This document shows, in pieces, positions 34,487 to 44,683 of a stretch of DNA of 64,000 nucleotides. The stretch is from Lepiota brunneoincarnata. Its lineage: Eukaryota > Basidiomycota > Agaricomycetes > Agaricales > Agaricaceae. Position numbers and translations under genes: made by a program. The first letter of the stretch is position 1, and the number at the start of each line of letters is the position of its first letter. The stretch spans positions 2,046,001 to 2,110,000 of the forward strand of contig JAEBUN010000003.1 of the NCBI GenBank assembly GCA_023014365.1, given 5' to 3'. The notes beneath the pieces are model-generated. The model searched no databases. It had not been told where the DNA came from and saw nothing but the letters and a program-made list of their open reading frames with translations.

Positions 34487-35629
34487 CTAGTTACCGAAGA
34501 TGTAGTTTAAGATAGCAGCCAACCGAATACCCCCTTTTGCCAATTGCTGTTCAAGGACCATGTCGGCCTTGATCGAGCTCATATAGTCCGTGTTGTTGAG
34601 TTCATACAGAACCTTTTCCTGATCCGGGACAATGCATCGGTGTGAAATCGGATATGTGGATGGGTCTTGCCCAAAGCTTTGTGGCCAGACGTGGGCGCAA
34701 ACGAGGTCGTGAGTGGACGTTGCCCAGTGGTGGGGACAAATTGCTTCATTGTCGATGGGAAATGATATGTCAGTGGTTCTGCTGACAGCCCAGCCTGGTA
34801 GGAAAAAGTCAAGCAGGGTTCGCCAAACTTGGGTTGGAGATGAAAGGGTAGCAGGCAGATGAACGGGAGGACAGGAAACCCATTTCAAGAGATCGTCAAC
34901 CCATAGCCCCTCAATACCCTCCCAAACAATACGACGAACATAAGGATCATATATGGATCCATGTAAGGTTTCTTCGACTTTGGAGAATGGAAGTGGATGG
35001 GTATAGCTCTCCGGGACTTGGGCTATGGCATGATCGGGAAGAAGCGCATCCCAAACATAATGCAGGTTCTCTTTCTGCCCATTGAGACAAACTGCAGCCT
35101 CGTTTCCACCCCTCATAAAACCCGTCATGTGGAGCGGCATATGCATGTCACCCAAGAAGTGGATGACAAACTTGAGCGCTTCTCCTGCAAGTCCGACCGA
35201 CGGCCCACCACTATTGTGGCTTGCCCAGTCGAGGAGGATTTGTGATGTATTGTGAATACCCGCAAAAACGTTAGACCCAGGTTTTCCAGCCCAACCATTG
35301 GGTCCAGGGAAAACGCAGGCATTTGGGGGTTTATCGTCAACAGCCCCAATGAAATGTAGTGGTGCCGACCAGAGCATCTGCCTCTTGTTTGTATCGGCCC
35401 AGTTGGCCACGGAGGCGAGACTGCATGGTGGCTGGGTGTTGGAGGAATCGTTGGAAGAGAGAAGCCGGCAGATTTTGGCGAGAGCTGCAGGTTGAGTGTA
35501 AATCTGGGCTATGGTTGCCACGATTTCATGTCCATTGGGCCCCCAGCTGTAGGCACTGGGGACAAAGCTACAGATGACGAGCGCAAGTATCGGCGCAAAA
35601 GAAGCCAAGGGCCTGGACTTGAAGTACAT
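34487..35629 (-). CDS. Secreted S1/P1-type nuclease (380 aa)
   Basis: Zinc-dependent single-strand nuclease / 3'-nucleotidase of the S1/P1 family, secreted and active at acid pH in known members. The gene is one uninterrupted exon. A signal peptide covers residues 1-28 (hydrophobic core SFAPILALVICSFV, cleavage after AYS). The mature chain then starts with WGPNGHEIVATIAQ, where the N-terminal Trp and His are zinc ligands. Further ligands sit in VANWADTNK, the HFIGAVDD segment, HFLGDMHMPLHM and ENLHYVWDALLPDH. Several Cys (PPCSL, NACVF, AAVCL) fit the usual disulphides. Several Asn-X-Ser/Thr sites are present. The lack of introns is unusual in this window. Confidence 0.93.
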   Translation of the reverse strand: MYFKSRPLASFAPILALVICSFVPSAYSWGPNGHEIVATIAQIYTQPAALAKICRLLSSNDSSNTQPPCSLASVANWADTNKRQMLWSAPLHFIGAVDDKPPNACVFPGPNGWAGKPGSNVFAGIHNTSQILLDWASHNSGGPSVGLAGEALKFVIHFLGDMHMPLHMTGFMRGGNEAAVCLNGQKENLHYVWDALLPDHAIAQVPESYTHPLPFSKVEETLHGSIYDPYVRRIVWEGIEGLWVDDLLKWVSCPPVHLPATLSSPTQVWRTLLDFFLPGWAVSRTTDISFPIDNEAICPHHWATSTHDLVCAHVWPQSFGQDPSTYPISHRCIVPDQEKVLYELNNTDYMSSIKADMVLEQQLAKGGIRLAAILNYIFGN

Positions 35630-35715
35630 GGCGACAAGAGGAAATAGTAGGTAACCTTCCGACTGTCCTACCCAACGCGCGTACTAGTCCCAAAGAAGTC
35701 GAACAAAACGAAGGG

Positions 35716-36983
35716 ATGCACAAGACATACTTACAATTTTACAAACCAAAACGTCGGGTCCGAACAAGGCCTCCAAGCAAAAAATACGCGGTTCTGCTCC
35801 GGCAAGCCTCTTATTGTGATTCCGTCATAAAATCACTGTCCCAAGGTCCGGTTTTCAGTGGATCCAGACCTGGATCAGTCGGACCAAACTACAGGGGAAA
35901 AGGAACCGGATGGGCTAAATCATGACTAGCCACACACATCATCCGGATCTCACACTCTTCATCTCATTTTAATTTTATTATTAGTTTCTCCACTAGTCGT
36001 TGCCTTTCGCTACAGATGCGGCTCCACTGTCACATAGAGTACACCACAATACTAGAAACCTCCACTTTTTATTTCAGACTTTCACCTATGTAGATAATTC
36101 ACCTCTCGAGAATACACACCTCTTCTCTTCGAACATATCCGTAATCCACTTGAGACTCGTTTACTTCGAGACTGCCATCACCATACTTTCTCGCTGCCCT
36201 CAGCTCATCGAGTACTAGCTCTGACCCTCCGAAGATTGCGAGTGCATGCCCGACTATAGCGGCGCACAGCTCCCAGCTTGGATCAAGAAACCGTTCATAC
36301 TTCCGGCCATCAAGAAATTCGGCTGGGTGAACAGCCAAAACCAGTGGAACAATTCCTTCCTCGGGAACATCCGTTTGCCCAACATCGAGCACCTCCAATG
36401 GGCCACTGCAGGTAGCTGCATGGGCTCAGAGCAATCTTTCTTATCGAGGACTCTTTCCTCCATCACACTTGATATCGCCTCTGACACCAGACGCAAGGAA
36501 TTTCGGACTTATCTGCACTCCACACTCGTATCCCTCCTTCAAATTGGATAAATTGCGATCAAGGAGCGTTTCTCAGACTTTACTCAGACCCTTTTCCCTT
36601 TATTATCTTCCGTTCTTCGGAACTCCAAGTCGAAACATGTCATACAGAAGAACCTATTATTACCCATATTGAAGCTCATTCAGATACTTGACTTCAGCAC
36701 TTACGGGGATATTTCGGAGGAAGAGAGTAGTGTTGGTGCCCTCCATGATGCATATAGCACAATCGATACGGAAGACTTCATGACCATGGTACAGGGGTGC
36801 CGGAAGATTCTGGGAATTTCCGATTTTCGGCTCGAGTTGTCGAGCGGCAGACTGAGGCGATCTAAGCGGGTCTGGAAGATGTTCAGGGAAATGGTGAACG
36901 AGGGATTCGCCTTGGAGATCATAGAAGCTTCGGGACGGGTTGATTGGTCGAGATGGGAATGGCGAGAGCTCTTGTACGCGTAA
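35716..36983 (+). pseudogene. Broken copy of the neighbouring F-box gene
   Basis: Partial, frameshifted paralogue of the F-box gene at 38160-39896. Near 35785-35830 it matches the N-terminal LLYQAYCCDSVI segment (here LLRQASYCDSVI). The F-box and the first leucine-rich part are then missing. The match resumes near 36130 (TAITILSRCPQLIEY) and runs to the end (FREMVNEGFALEIIEASGRVDW). Where the intact gene has TAT TTC TGG after the LIEY codons, this copy has TAG CTC TGA at about 36216-36224. Another stop and shift lie near 36549. The C-terminal 100 codons (36669-36983) are still open. I infer a tandem duplicate that lost its F-box by deletion. Confidence 0.85.
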
Positions 36984-37069
36984 CGCTATGTACCAACCCA
37001 TTATCCTGCATACTATGCAAGACGTTTGACCCCTACGTTGCGATAATACATCAATGCATGCTTAAGGCT

Positions 37070-38150
37070 CGGACCTGGATCTGCCCCCGCACGATCGCCG
37101 ATATACTGAAGTGCGGTTGAGGCAAATATGAACAGGGCAGGGGCGCCGCCTCCTCGAAAACTTCTTTAATTCGGCATGGGACGGCCAGAGATTTCCTACA
37201 TCGATCCCAATAGCGTCCTAGTACTTCTTGTGTATCTCGTTCAGGCCAACCGGTAGAAGTACGTCAACATCCCTCCGACTCTCGGCGTCGAGGAGTAATT
37301 GTTCTCTGCCCATAATCTAGACTCCCGCCGTCGAAGATATGGTGGTGATGTGCGGTTCTGGTCTGCTGCACACAAGCCGGAGGAAGGGAAAGCTGTTCTT
37401 CGTTTGAGTTATCTCGCTTATGAGCCTGATGATTTCGCATTGAGCATTTTCGCTTTTGCATTCGTCTAGTCCATCCAATACGACCAGTAGCGACCCCGGA
37501 GAACTTTGAGAGTTATTTGCGAGATTCAAGAAAGGTTTTACAACGAGCTTTTTGAACTGCACATGTAATGTGGCTTTCGGAACCAGAGGGCTTCGGGAAA
37601 ACTGCCCAGCTAGCAGATTCTTATAGTCGTCACGCTGTGCTGCAAGCTGATATGCCAGTGGTGGGACAATCCGAAGGGAATTGTCATGATGGTTGGGCCT
37701 CGAAAAAGACAAACGCAGCACCAAAATAGCTCGGGTTTTCTGCACGTTCTGCAACACTTTGAGCCACCGCTGATTTTCCTGTTCCAGCAGGCCCATTGAG
37801 CCACATCATACTGACGATTGTTGTCGACTAACCACGAGTCTAGCCTCCTGCTGAGCTGCTGGCGTTCCTGGATGGTACCTGGAGGGAGATCACCGGCGCT
37901 CGAGCCCACCGTGACATCTGTGACGATTTCCGGCTCAAGCGCTTCGAACGAAGACTAGTGCTGGGTTGAGTTCGGCCACTCGTATACACGAACTCAGATG
38001 TCTTACCTGTCTTTCCAGAATCGAGATAATTAACAATTTGCTTGCCGAGCATAGTGGGGTGATCCATTATGACTTGGCTAGAATCGCCCATGGCAACCTC
38101 GGAACCATTCCTATCTGTGCGAACTGTCTTGTACTGCCTCCATAAAAACC
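37070..38150 (-). pseudogene. NACHT NTPase pseudogene fragment
   Basis: Remnant of a NACHT-type NTPase of the kind common in agaricomycetes (putative non-self recognition receptors). Upstream linker sequence TIQERQQLSRRLDSWL (about 37860) leads to the Walker A motif GPAGTGKSAVAQSVAE (about 37795-37750). A frameshift near 37705 separates this from RPNHHDNSLRIVPPLAYQLA. The Walker B LLVVLDGLDECK lies near 37480, followed by LRLVCSRPEPHI. In the same frame a TAG interrupts at 37317-37319. Recognisable sequence continues (LLLDAESRRDVDVLLP; LNEIHKKY), then another TAG at 37218-37220 and DAIGIDVGNLWPS. No sensor repeats follow. The breaks make a functional product unlikely, though a short upstream peptide could still be made. 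Confidence 0.82.
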
Positions 38151-38159
38151 AAAGATAGG

Positions 38160-39896
38160 TTGCCATTACGAAACGGAGGACTAGCGGGTAGCTTTGCTTT
38201 TCTCCATCACGTGGTAGTCGCTGGCCCCACCTTGTGCATGGACCACCGAACTTCTAGTTCTCGAACACCAGCGGATTGCGACACCAAAACGATGTTGTCG
38301 CCCGGAACAAACGACGACTACACGTCTCTATTATATCAAGCCTATTGCTGTGATTCCGTCATAAATAAGGCTGCTCAAAGGCGCGCAGATTGCTTACGGA
38401 AAGCAAATGCCATCCAATCGTCGACAAACTCTCTTCCAAACGAAGTTCTCGCCATCATCTTTAAGATGGTATGCCCACCTATCGACTTCATCACTCAACC
38501 GTCCTGGTTTGGCTGGATGGTGCCCCAATCCTGCATGTGCTGTCATGATTTTGATTATTCGGAGGAATCCAATCAGCCACGGAGCTGCTATTACTTTCCT
38601 CTGGTGCTCAGTGCGGTTTCCAGTCATTGGAGGCAGGTTGTGCAGTCTTTACCAGACCTATGGACAACAATTGCGATCAGCGCCGCACACACGAACGTCA
38701 AAACCGGAGCTAGACTTCTGCAGCTCTACATCACAAATGCCAAAAGTCTCGGTTGCTCTCTGGACTTGGACTTGCGGTCGTGTTATGCGAGGGGGTTAAC
38801 CTATGGTGGGATTTGTTGGGAGACAGGTCTGAATCCGATAAAGGATGTGATCTTCGAAGAGTTTCCAGGCAAGATCAGGGGTCTAAGGTTGGCTGGCAGT
38901 CCACATGAGTGGTTACCTTGCATTGCTCAGAAGTTGACACATGTGGCCAACCTCTTCCTTGATTCACGTGGGGCATATGGTCTATCAAGTTTCGAACTTC
39001 AGAACTTCAGCTCGCTTCGTTCTATTGGCGTTTTTAGCGCATTACCCAAGGATATACTCCCTCTCCCTTCGACCATCTGCGTGGTCCACTTGACGTACGT
39101 TTCCTTCGAGACTGCCGTCACCATACTTTCTCGCTGCCCTCGGCTCATCGAGTACTATTTCTGGTCCGCCGGCGAGGGCAGGGGTGTGGCCAATGGTGGC
39201 AATGTGCAGCTCCCAGTTTGGATCATGAAACCATTCACACTTCCGAGTATTAAGAAATTCGGTTGGGTGAGCTGTAAAAACCAGTGGAACCATTCCTTTC
39301 TCGAGAACATCCGATTGCCCAACATCGAGCATCTCCAATGGACCACTTCGAGTGGCCATCTAAAGCCTGAGCGGACGTTCTTCTCCAAATTACCGCAGAG
39401 TCTTTCCTCCCTCACCCTTGGTGTCACTTCCGGCTTCACACCCGAGAAATATTGGAATCATATGCGTTCGAAACTTTCATATCTTCTTCACATTGAACGG
39501 ATTACGATCAGCGGGGGGTTCTCAGACTTTATTCAGGCCCTCTTCTCCTTATTGTCTTCCGATCCTTCAACCTCCAAGCCGCGCAGTGCGACACCGAAAG
39601 ACCTGTTGTTTCCCAAGTTGAAGGTTATTCAAATGCTTAACTATTCGCACGATCGCTTTGACGGCGCCAATTTCGCCATCCCCGACGATGCATATAACGC
39701 AATCAACTCGGATGATCTCGCGTCCATGGTACGGCGGCGCAGGGAGATGCTGGAGATCTCCGAGTTTCGGCTTGAGCTGCCGAACAACAGATTAGAGCGA
39801 TCCGAGGAAGTCTGGACGGTATTTAGGGAGATGGTGAACGAGGGATTCAGGCTGGAGGTCATAGAAGCTTCAGAACGGGTTGATTGGTCGGAATGA
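38160..39896 (+). CDS. F-box-like protein with LRR-type C-terminus (up to 578 aa)
   Basis: Intact F-box-like protein of the agaricomycete family, a probable SCF substrate receptor. The open frame starts at 38160, but in-frame Mets at about 38238 and 38292 are better candidates; the latter lies shortly before the first block shared with the pseudogene copy. The family order is clear: LLYQAYCCDSVINKAAQRRADCL, then NSLPNEVLAIIFKMVCPP (F-box core), then SHWRQVVQSLPDLWTTI. Leucine-rich segments such as LPNIEHLQWTT and LSSLTLGVTSG follow. The C-terminus, FREMVNEGFRLEVIEASERVDWSE, matches the broken copy at 36.7-37.0 kb and, more weakly, the end of the F-box gene at 11.0 kb. It has no introns. Confidence 0.82.
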   Translation: MPLRNGGLAGSFAFLHHVVVAGPTLCMDHRTSSSRTPADCDTKTMLSPGTNDDYTSLLYQAYCCDSVINKAAQRRADCLRKANAIQSSTNSLPNEVLAIIFKMVCPPIDFITQPSWFGWMVPQSCMCCHDFDYSEESNQPRSCYYFPLVLSAVSSHWRQVVQSLPDLWTTIAISAAHTNVKTGARLLQLYITNAKSLGCSLDLDLRSCYARGLTYGGICWETGLNPIKDVIFEEFPGKIRGLRLAGSPHEWLPCIAQKLTHVANLFLDSRGAYGLSSFELQNFSSLRSIGVFSALPKDILPLPSTICVVHLTYVSFETAVTILSRCPRLIEYYFWSAGEGRGVANGGNVQLPVWIMKPFTLPSIKKFGWVSCKNQWNHSFLENIRLPNIEHLQWTTSSGHLKPERTFFSKLPQSLSSLTLGVTSGFTPEKYWNHMRSKLSYLLHIERITISGGFSDFIQALFSLLSSDPSTSKPRSATPKDLLFPKLKVIQMLNYSHDRFDGANFAIPDDAYNAINSDDLASMVRRRREMLEISEFRLELPNNRLERSEEVWTVFREMVNEGFRLEVIEASERVDWSE

Positions 39897-40290
39897 GTCT
39901 GGCTATTATCCTACATCGATCGAGGCGAAGGGGCAGTACCCGTAACCTCGATAAAAGAAAGAATCGAATTAGTAACACTCGAGGTTTTGCTAATATTGTC
40001 TTATGTCCGCATAGGAAAATAAATACATAAATTCGAGGGAGGATCAAAGAGATTACAAGTAAACAACGAAGGGAAAAGTAGCCAATTATTCTGAAAAGCT
40101 GATGCTATGCCGGCAGCGCCGATGTATATCTGGCGAGTGCTGGAATGGATACGGTCATGCGCCTGAGAGTAGCGCGTGTAGAAAAGTCTAGGGTACCCGT
40201 TCGAAGGCAATTTTAGTCTGTTCTCGACAATGAGTGGGACGGGAGGGTGTCACGACATAGCAGATTCAAGGTCGAAATGTGGGCCGTTTG
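39897..40290. other. Intergenic between converging genes
   Basis: These 394 b separate the stop codons of the F-box gene and the TPR receptor gene. They are presumed 3' UTRs; I see no other feature. Confidence 0.5.
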
Positions 40291-43200
40291 TTATGACATT
40301 GGTGAACCCTCCCTGCGCCGCCGGAGCTCCTCGAGTAGGCGCAGGTCCGAAGCTTCGTTTGGCGCAGCCTCGCATTGGCGGTGAAGACGAAGAGCCTCGC
40401 TCAAGCATTGCTCGGCCTCGTCTAACATCTTCAATTGCATGCAGACTTTCGCCATTTGCTTGAGAGCGTTTGCCGCGCCAAGCAGGGAATTCGAGCAGCT
40501 ATAAAGCTCCATTGCTCTCCTGGTATTCGACAAGGCTCCACTCAGCTTGCCCTGCCGTCCATACACTTCTCCCAGATTCAGATGATTATTCGCCTCGCCA
40601 AGTGTGCCGTGTGATTTGCGAAACAGCTCAAGGGCAGCCTTGAAAGCGGACTCGGCTTCATCCAGTTTATCCCGTTGCAGATAAACCAACCCCAGATTCT
40701 CGATATCGCCAGCCTCACCAATCATGGAGTGCAACTGGTGATGGAGGTCCCTAGCCCTCTCGAAAGACGACTCAGCTTCGTCCAACTTGTCCTGTTTCAA
40801 ATACAATTGTCCTATGTTCTGAATATTGTTGGCCTCGCCAAGCACGGAATGTGCCCGGTGATGAAGCTCGATAGCAGACTTGAAATAGGATTCGGCTTCG
40901 TCAAACTTGCTCCGCCGCAAACATAATTCTCCAAGGTCCTGGACGGCATAGGCCTCCCCGATCACGTCATGCACTTGGCGATGGAGCTCAAGCGCCTTCA
41001 CGAAAGATGATTCAGCTTTGTCCAGCTCGTCCAAGCGCAAATACACAGCCCCTAGATTCCGGATATCGTAGGCTTCACTGCTCACGGAATGTATCTGACG
41101 ATCAAGCTTCAAAGCCGCCTCGAAAGATGCCTTGGCTTTGTCCAGCTTGTTCTGTCGCATATACAATTCCCCCAGTTTCTGGACAGCGGTGGCCTCACCA
41201 AGCACGTCATGCGACTGGCGATGAAGTTCAATAGCCTTCTCAAAAGAAGACTCAGCCTCCTCCAGCTGGCTCCGATACATATACACTTCTCCCAGCCTCC
41301 GGAAATTGACGGCCTCGCCATGCACATTATGCAACTGGCGATCGAGCTCCAAGGCCCTCGTGAGAGATGACTGAGCTTCGTCCAGTTTCTTCTGTCTAAA
41401 ATACAGTTCCCCCAGATTTCCGAGATTCCTCGCCTCACCCGTCATATTGTTTGACAGGCGGTGGAGCTCAAGGGCCCTCTCGAGAGATGATTCAGCTTTG
41501 TCCAGCTTGCTCCATCGCAAAAACAGTTCTCCCAAGTTCAGGACATCGCTCGCCTCGGCTCGCATGTCATGCGACTGACGATGCAGCTCGACGGCCCTCG
41601 AGAGACAGGACTCAGCTTCATCCAGTTTTCCAGAATGCACGTACACTTGTGACAAGATTGAAAGACACTGTGCATGCAGACTGGGTGACCCAGTAGTTTT
41701 CTGTACCGCCAAGTCTATGATTTCCTCGGTGTGATTGCCGGTCCACACAGACCAGCAGGTATAAATCATGGACCCAGCCACGACATAACGGTCCACTGTG
41801 GCCTCATTTAATGCCTTGGCAAATACTGAGTGTATATTGGGAAGTTCTTGGGGGATCACTGCATGACTTGCAGAGTCTGTAATATCTGGGAGGCTGTGTA
41901 GCAGCTCGGCATAGAAGCTGACCACGCAATGATCGAGGGGGGATGTTATCTGTAGTTTGATGCAACAATAATCTCGGATGGGCTCCAGCATTCGAATTCT
42001 CGGGCGCGGTCCGCTCTCATCAACATGAACGAGTGAAACCCGTTGCAATGTCAACAATATCCCCTGGAGAGATATATTCCCCGGAAAATGACATTGCAAC
42101 TTCCCAATGGCCTCCCGTTGGTGCGGGAATCCATCAGGAAGATTCGATAGCATGGCGAGCACCCGCATCGCGTTCGGATCAGACTGCATTCGGGGACTGT
42201 AGACTGACAGGTGAATGGAGGTGTCAAGATTGGATAAGCGGTGTCTGCTGCCCACCCCTATGGCACTTGTCTGGGTTTCTTCCCATCGCGCCCACAATAA
42301 TTCAGAAGTCTCCAGCCCTTCCTGCAACTGAGCACTAATTAATTTGATTGCAAGAGGGATCCCATCGACGGCCTTGAGCAATTTCTCGACGAATTCATCT
42401 ACCGGCCCACAGGATGTTTCGAATATCAGCTTCGAATCGGCGTTGCTTAGCTTTTTGAGCGGTGGGAGTAAGGATTTTGACCAGGAAACTCTGGATGGCC
42501 GTTGTGCACCTCGCATGGTGGTCATAATGGCTAGCTGAGGTAGATGATCGAGATGAGATAGAAAGTCCTCGATTTCGGGCCTGATGGCCTCATCCTCCCA
42601 AATGGTTTCAAAATTGTCCAAACATAGGATGCATTTCCCACTAAATGAAGAGAGGATGACATTGAGCAAGTTTTCATTGCGAGCAGCGAGTGGGATTTGC
42701 AAGGCGTTAGCGATCTCCCACACCAGAGCGGATAGGGATTTGACTGCCTCGCAGGGAACGAAATATCGCGAGGGATACTGTTCGGCAATATCGCGATCGT
42801 GTAGGACGGAGAGAGCGAGTGTTGTCTTTCCCATCCCACCTGCTCCCAAGATCGCGATCCGCGGTGACGCATGATGGAGTAGTGTTTGGATGACCTCGCA
42901 CTGTTCTTCGTCTCTTCCGATCATAGGATCAGGAAGCGGAATGGGTTTGTGCAGAATGCTGGGTAGAGACTGTCAGTGCTCCTACAGATATGGAACTACG
43001 TTGTTGTACTTGCTTGGGTGGGATTGCAGGGGGCTGGGTGGGTTGGGGCGGATAGTCGAGGTGGGCCTTGAGTTGAAGTTCCGTCTGTAAGGTTGGAATG
43101 AGAGCAGGCGATAGGAATGTGCACGAGAAACTTACAACAAAATCAGTATTGAAGTCATCAATCAATCGGTTGTATTTGGCCAGAGTTTCGATTCTGGAGT

Positions 43201-43761
43201 TCCGGTTTACAATTTGATTTATTTTACTTCTCATCCCCTTTGAAGTTTGTGTCATGAGCGTGTTGAGAATTTGTTGCAGGAGGCTGAGCGATGAATGAGC
43301 TAACACAAAGGGAGGAGAATGAATTGGGTATTGTACCATTTATACTCGTTCAATTTCTCTTCCGTGTCCTTGAGCCTGGCTTTGTTCGGTGACACTGCAA
43401 CTCGAAGCAAGCCATTGAAAATGACATTCGACCTGCGCAGTATCTTATCGATGAGTTCTTGAGTCCGATCCTTGGCTGTTTGAATTTCCTGGTGTACATA
43501 CAGTCAGCCTTTGTAGAGTTTCAGTCTCGGGATAAGTTTCCATACCTCTCTAATCCTGATAATCTGGAGCACAATTCCTGCGCACGCCTTCACATACGGC
43601 AGGTCCTTGAACAACTCTCCGACATCCTTCGTGATTCTTGAAACGGTTTCGGTTATGTTGGTAGTAGTGGATAGGGCGTATTCACGGTTCGTGACTAGTA
43701 GGACGTTAGTAGTTGGAGGGGTTACAGGGCCAGGTGTGATGGGTAACCCGTGAGAAGCCAT
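40291..43761 (-). CDS. NB-ARC/TPR receptor with MLKL-like N-terminal helical domain (1089 aa)
   Basis: STAND-class NTPase resembling plant and fungal NLR receptors. Exons: 43761-43546, 43488-43337, 43283-43136, 43084-43010 and 42969-40291 (3270 nt, one frame). Residues about 30-190 are helical (TETVSRITKDVGELFKDL; YVKACAGIVLQIIRIREE; LLQQILNTLMTQTSKG; IETLAKYNRLIDDF) and follow the MLKL-NTD / four-helix-bundle pattern seen in fungal receptors, where the family implies membrane-directed cell death or signalling. Walker A is GAGGMGKTTLA (about 237-247), Walker B CILCLDNFETIW. The MTTMRGAQRP strand and a winged-helix-like segment (AMRVLAMLSNLPDGFP) follow. From about residue 635 there are some 11 tandem TPRs of 40 residues. 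The ligand is unknown. All nucleotide-binding residues appear intact, unlike the NACHT remnant 2 kb away. Confidence 0.85.
40330..41650 (-). repeat. About eleven tandem 120-b units encoding TPRs
   Basis: Direct 120-b repeats inside the receptor gene. Each codes a 40-residue TPR of the form LGELYxRQxKLDEAESSFxRA then LELHRQxHDxxGEAxxxxN. Codons as well as residues recur between units, notably the CTGGACGAAGCCGAGT-like core, pointing to recent amplification or gene conversion. Unit count can vary without breaking the frame. Confidence 0.85.
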
Positions 43762-44683
43762 GGTGGTCGATGAGGCCTTAGGGGCGGGGAGTCATCGTGG
43801 ACGGCCTCAGAAACGCCGGACATCCGTCGAGCAAGAGCTAGTCGAGGTCACGTCACACCTGAGGACGAGTGACAACCATCGTATTCGGAAACCCTTGCAA
43901 AGTAACAGCATCGGACGAAAGCGCGCTTGCACACAGAGACTTGAGCTGAAAGTATGCTGACAGATACATCACTACTCGTATTTCAGGAAGGCCTAAACAG
44001 TCACTAAAGCGTTTATATGCTGGGTTTTGCGTTCGCTACTGCCAGCGAGAATCATAGTGAGCCGGAGCACTCGGCAGCTCCTAGGCATCGCGCAGGAATC
44101 ATCGGGTCATTACGCTGTGCCGTAGTATTGCTCCCCCCTCTTGTAGATTTAATCGCCTCATCGTGCGTTTCCAACAGCATGATTAAGGACCTGGAGTATG
44201 CCAGGTTCTTGTCCAGCTCCAAGCTTCCGTGGGTCAGTCAAGCTAATTCAGAGGACCCGCCGACGCCACGGGTATGCCGTTCTCTCCTGTAGCAAAAGGT
44301 ATATCATTCGCCTACAGGTGGGACATCACGTACGGTCCCCTCTGCCGGGCGATTGGACCAGTTGTTCAACGCCCCAAAACCATGAGGACATGAGTTGCGC
44401 ACCGTGGGCGGGCCGGAGTAATATTTTGTGATACGAGGGGCGGAGTCTGGGAACATTGACCATGGGTGGCGTGTACATGACAAAGGATGAGGGGCTCCAC
44501 GGAAATCATGCAGAGATGGCCGCGATCCAGGCGAGGACACTGTAGAAGACACTCCTGGGCCCCGCATGGTTGGGCAAACTGAGTGATTCCCCGCCGGATC
44601 AAAGCACGCGATGCCTCGGAACGCCACATATCAAACACTTTTATTAAATCAGACACTATACATAATGCCCCCGTCACTAATGC
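43762..44683. other. Intergenic, nothing recognised
   Basis: About 0.9 kb upstream of the receptor start and downstream of the secreted low-complexity gene. It should hold the receptor promoter. Open frames here resemble no family I know. Confidence 0.45.

Noticed and set aside
43762..44680. Possible small gene upstream of the TPR receptor (plus strand, near 44017-44292)
   Set aside because: No splice-consistent exons or family resemblance, and it begins inside the expected promoter of the receptor.
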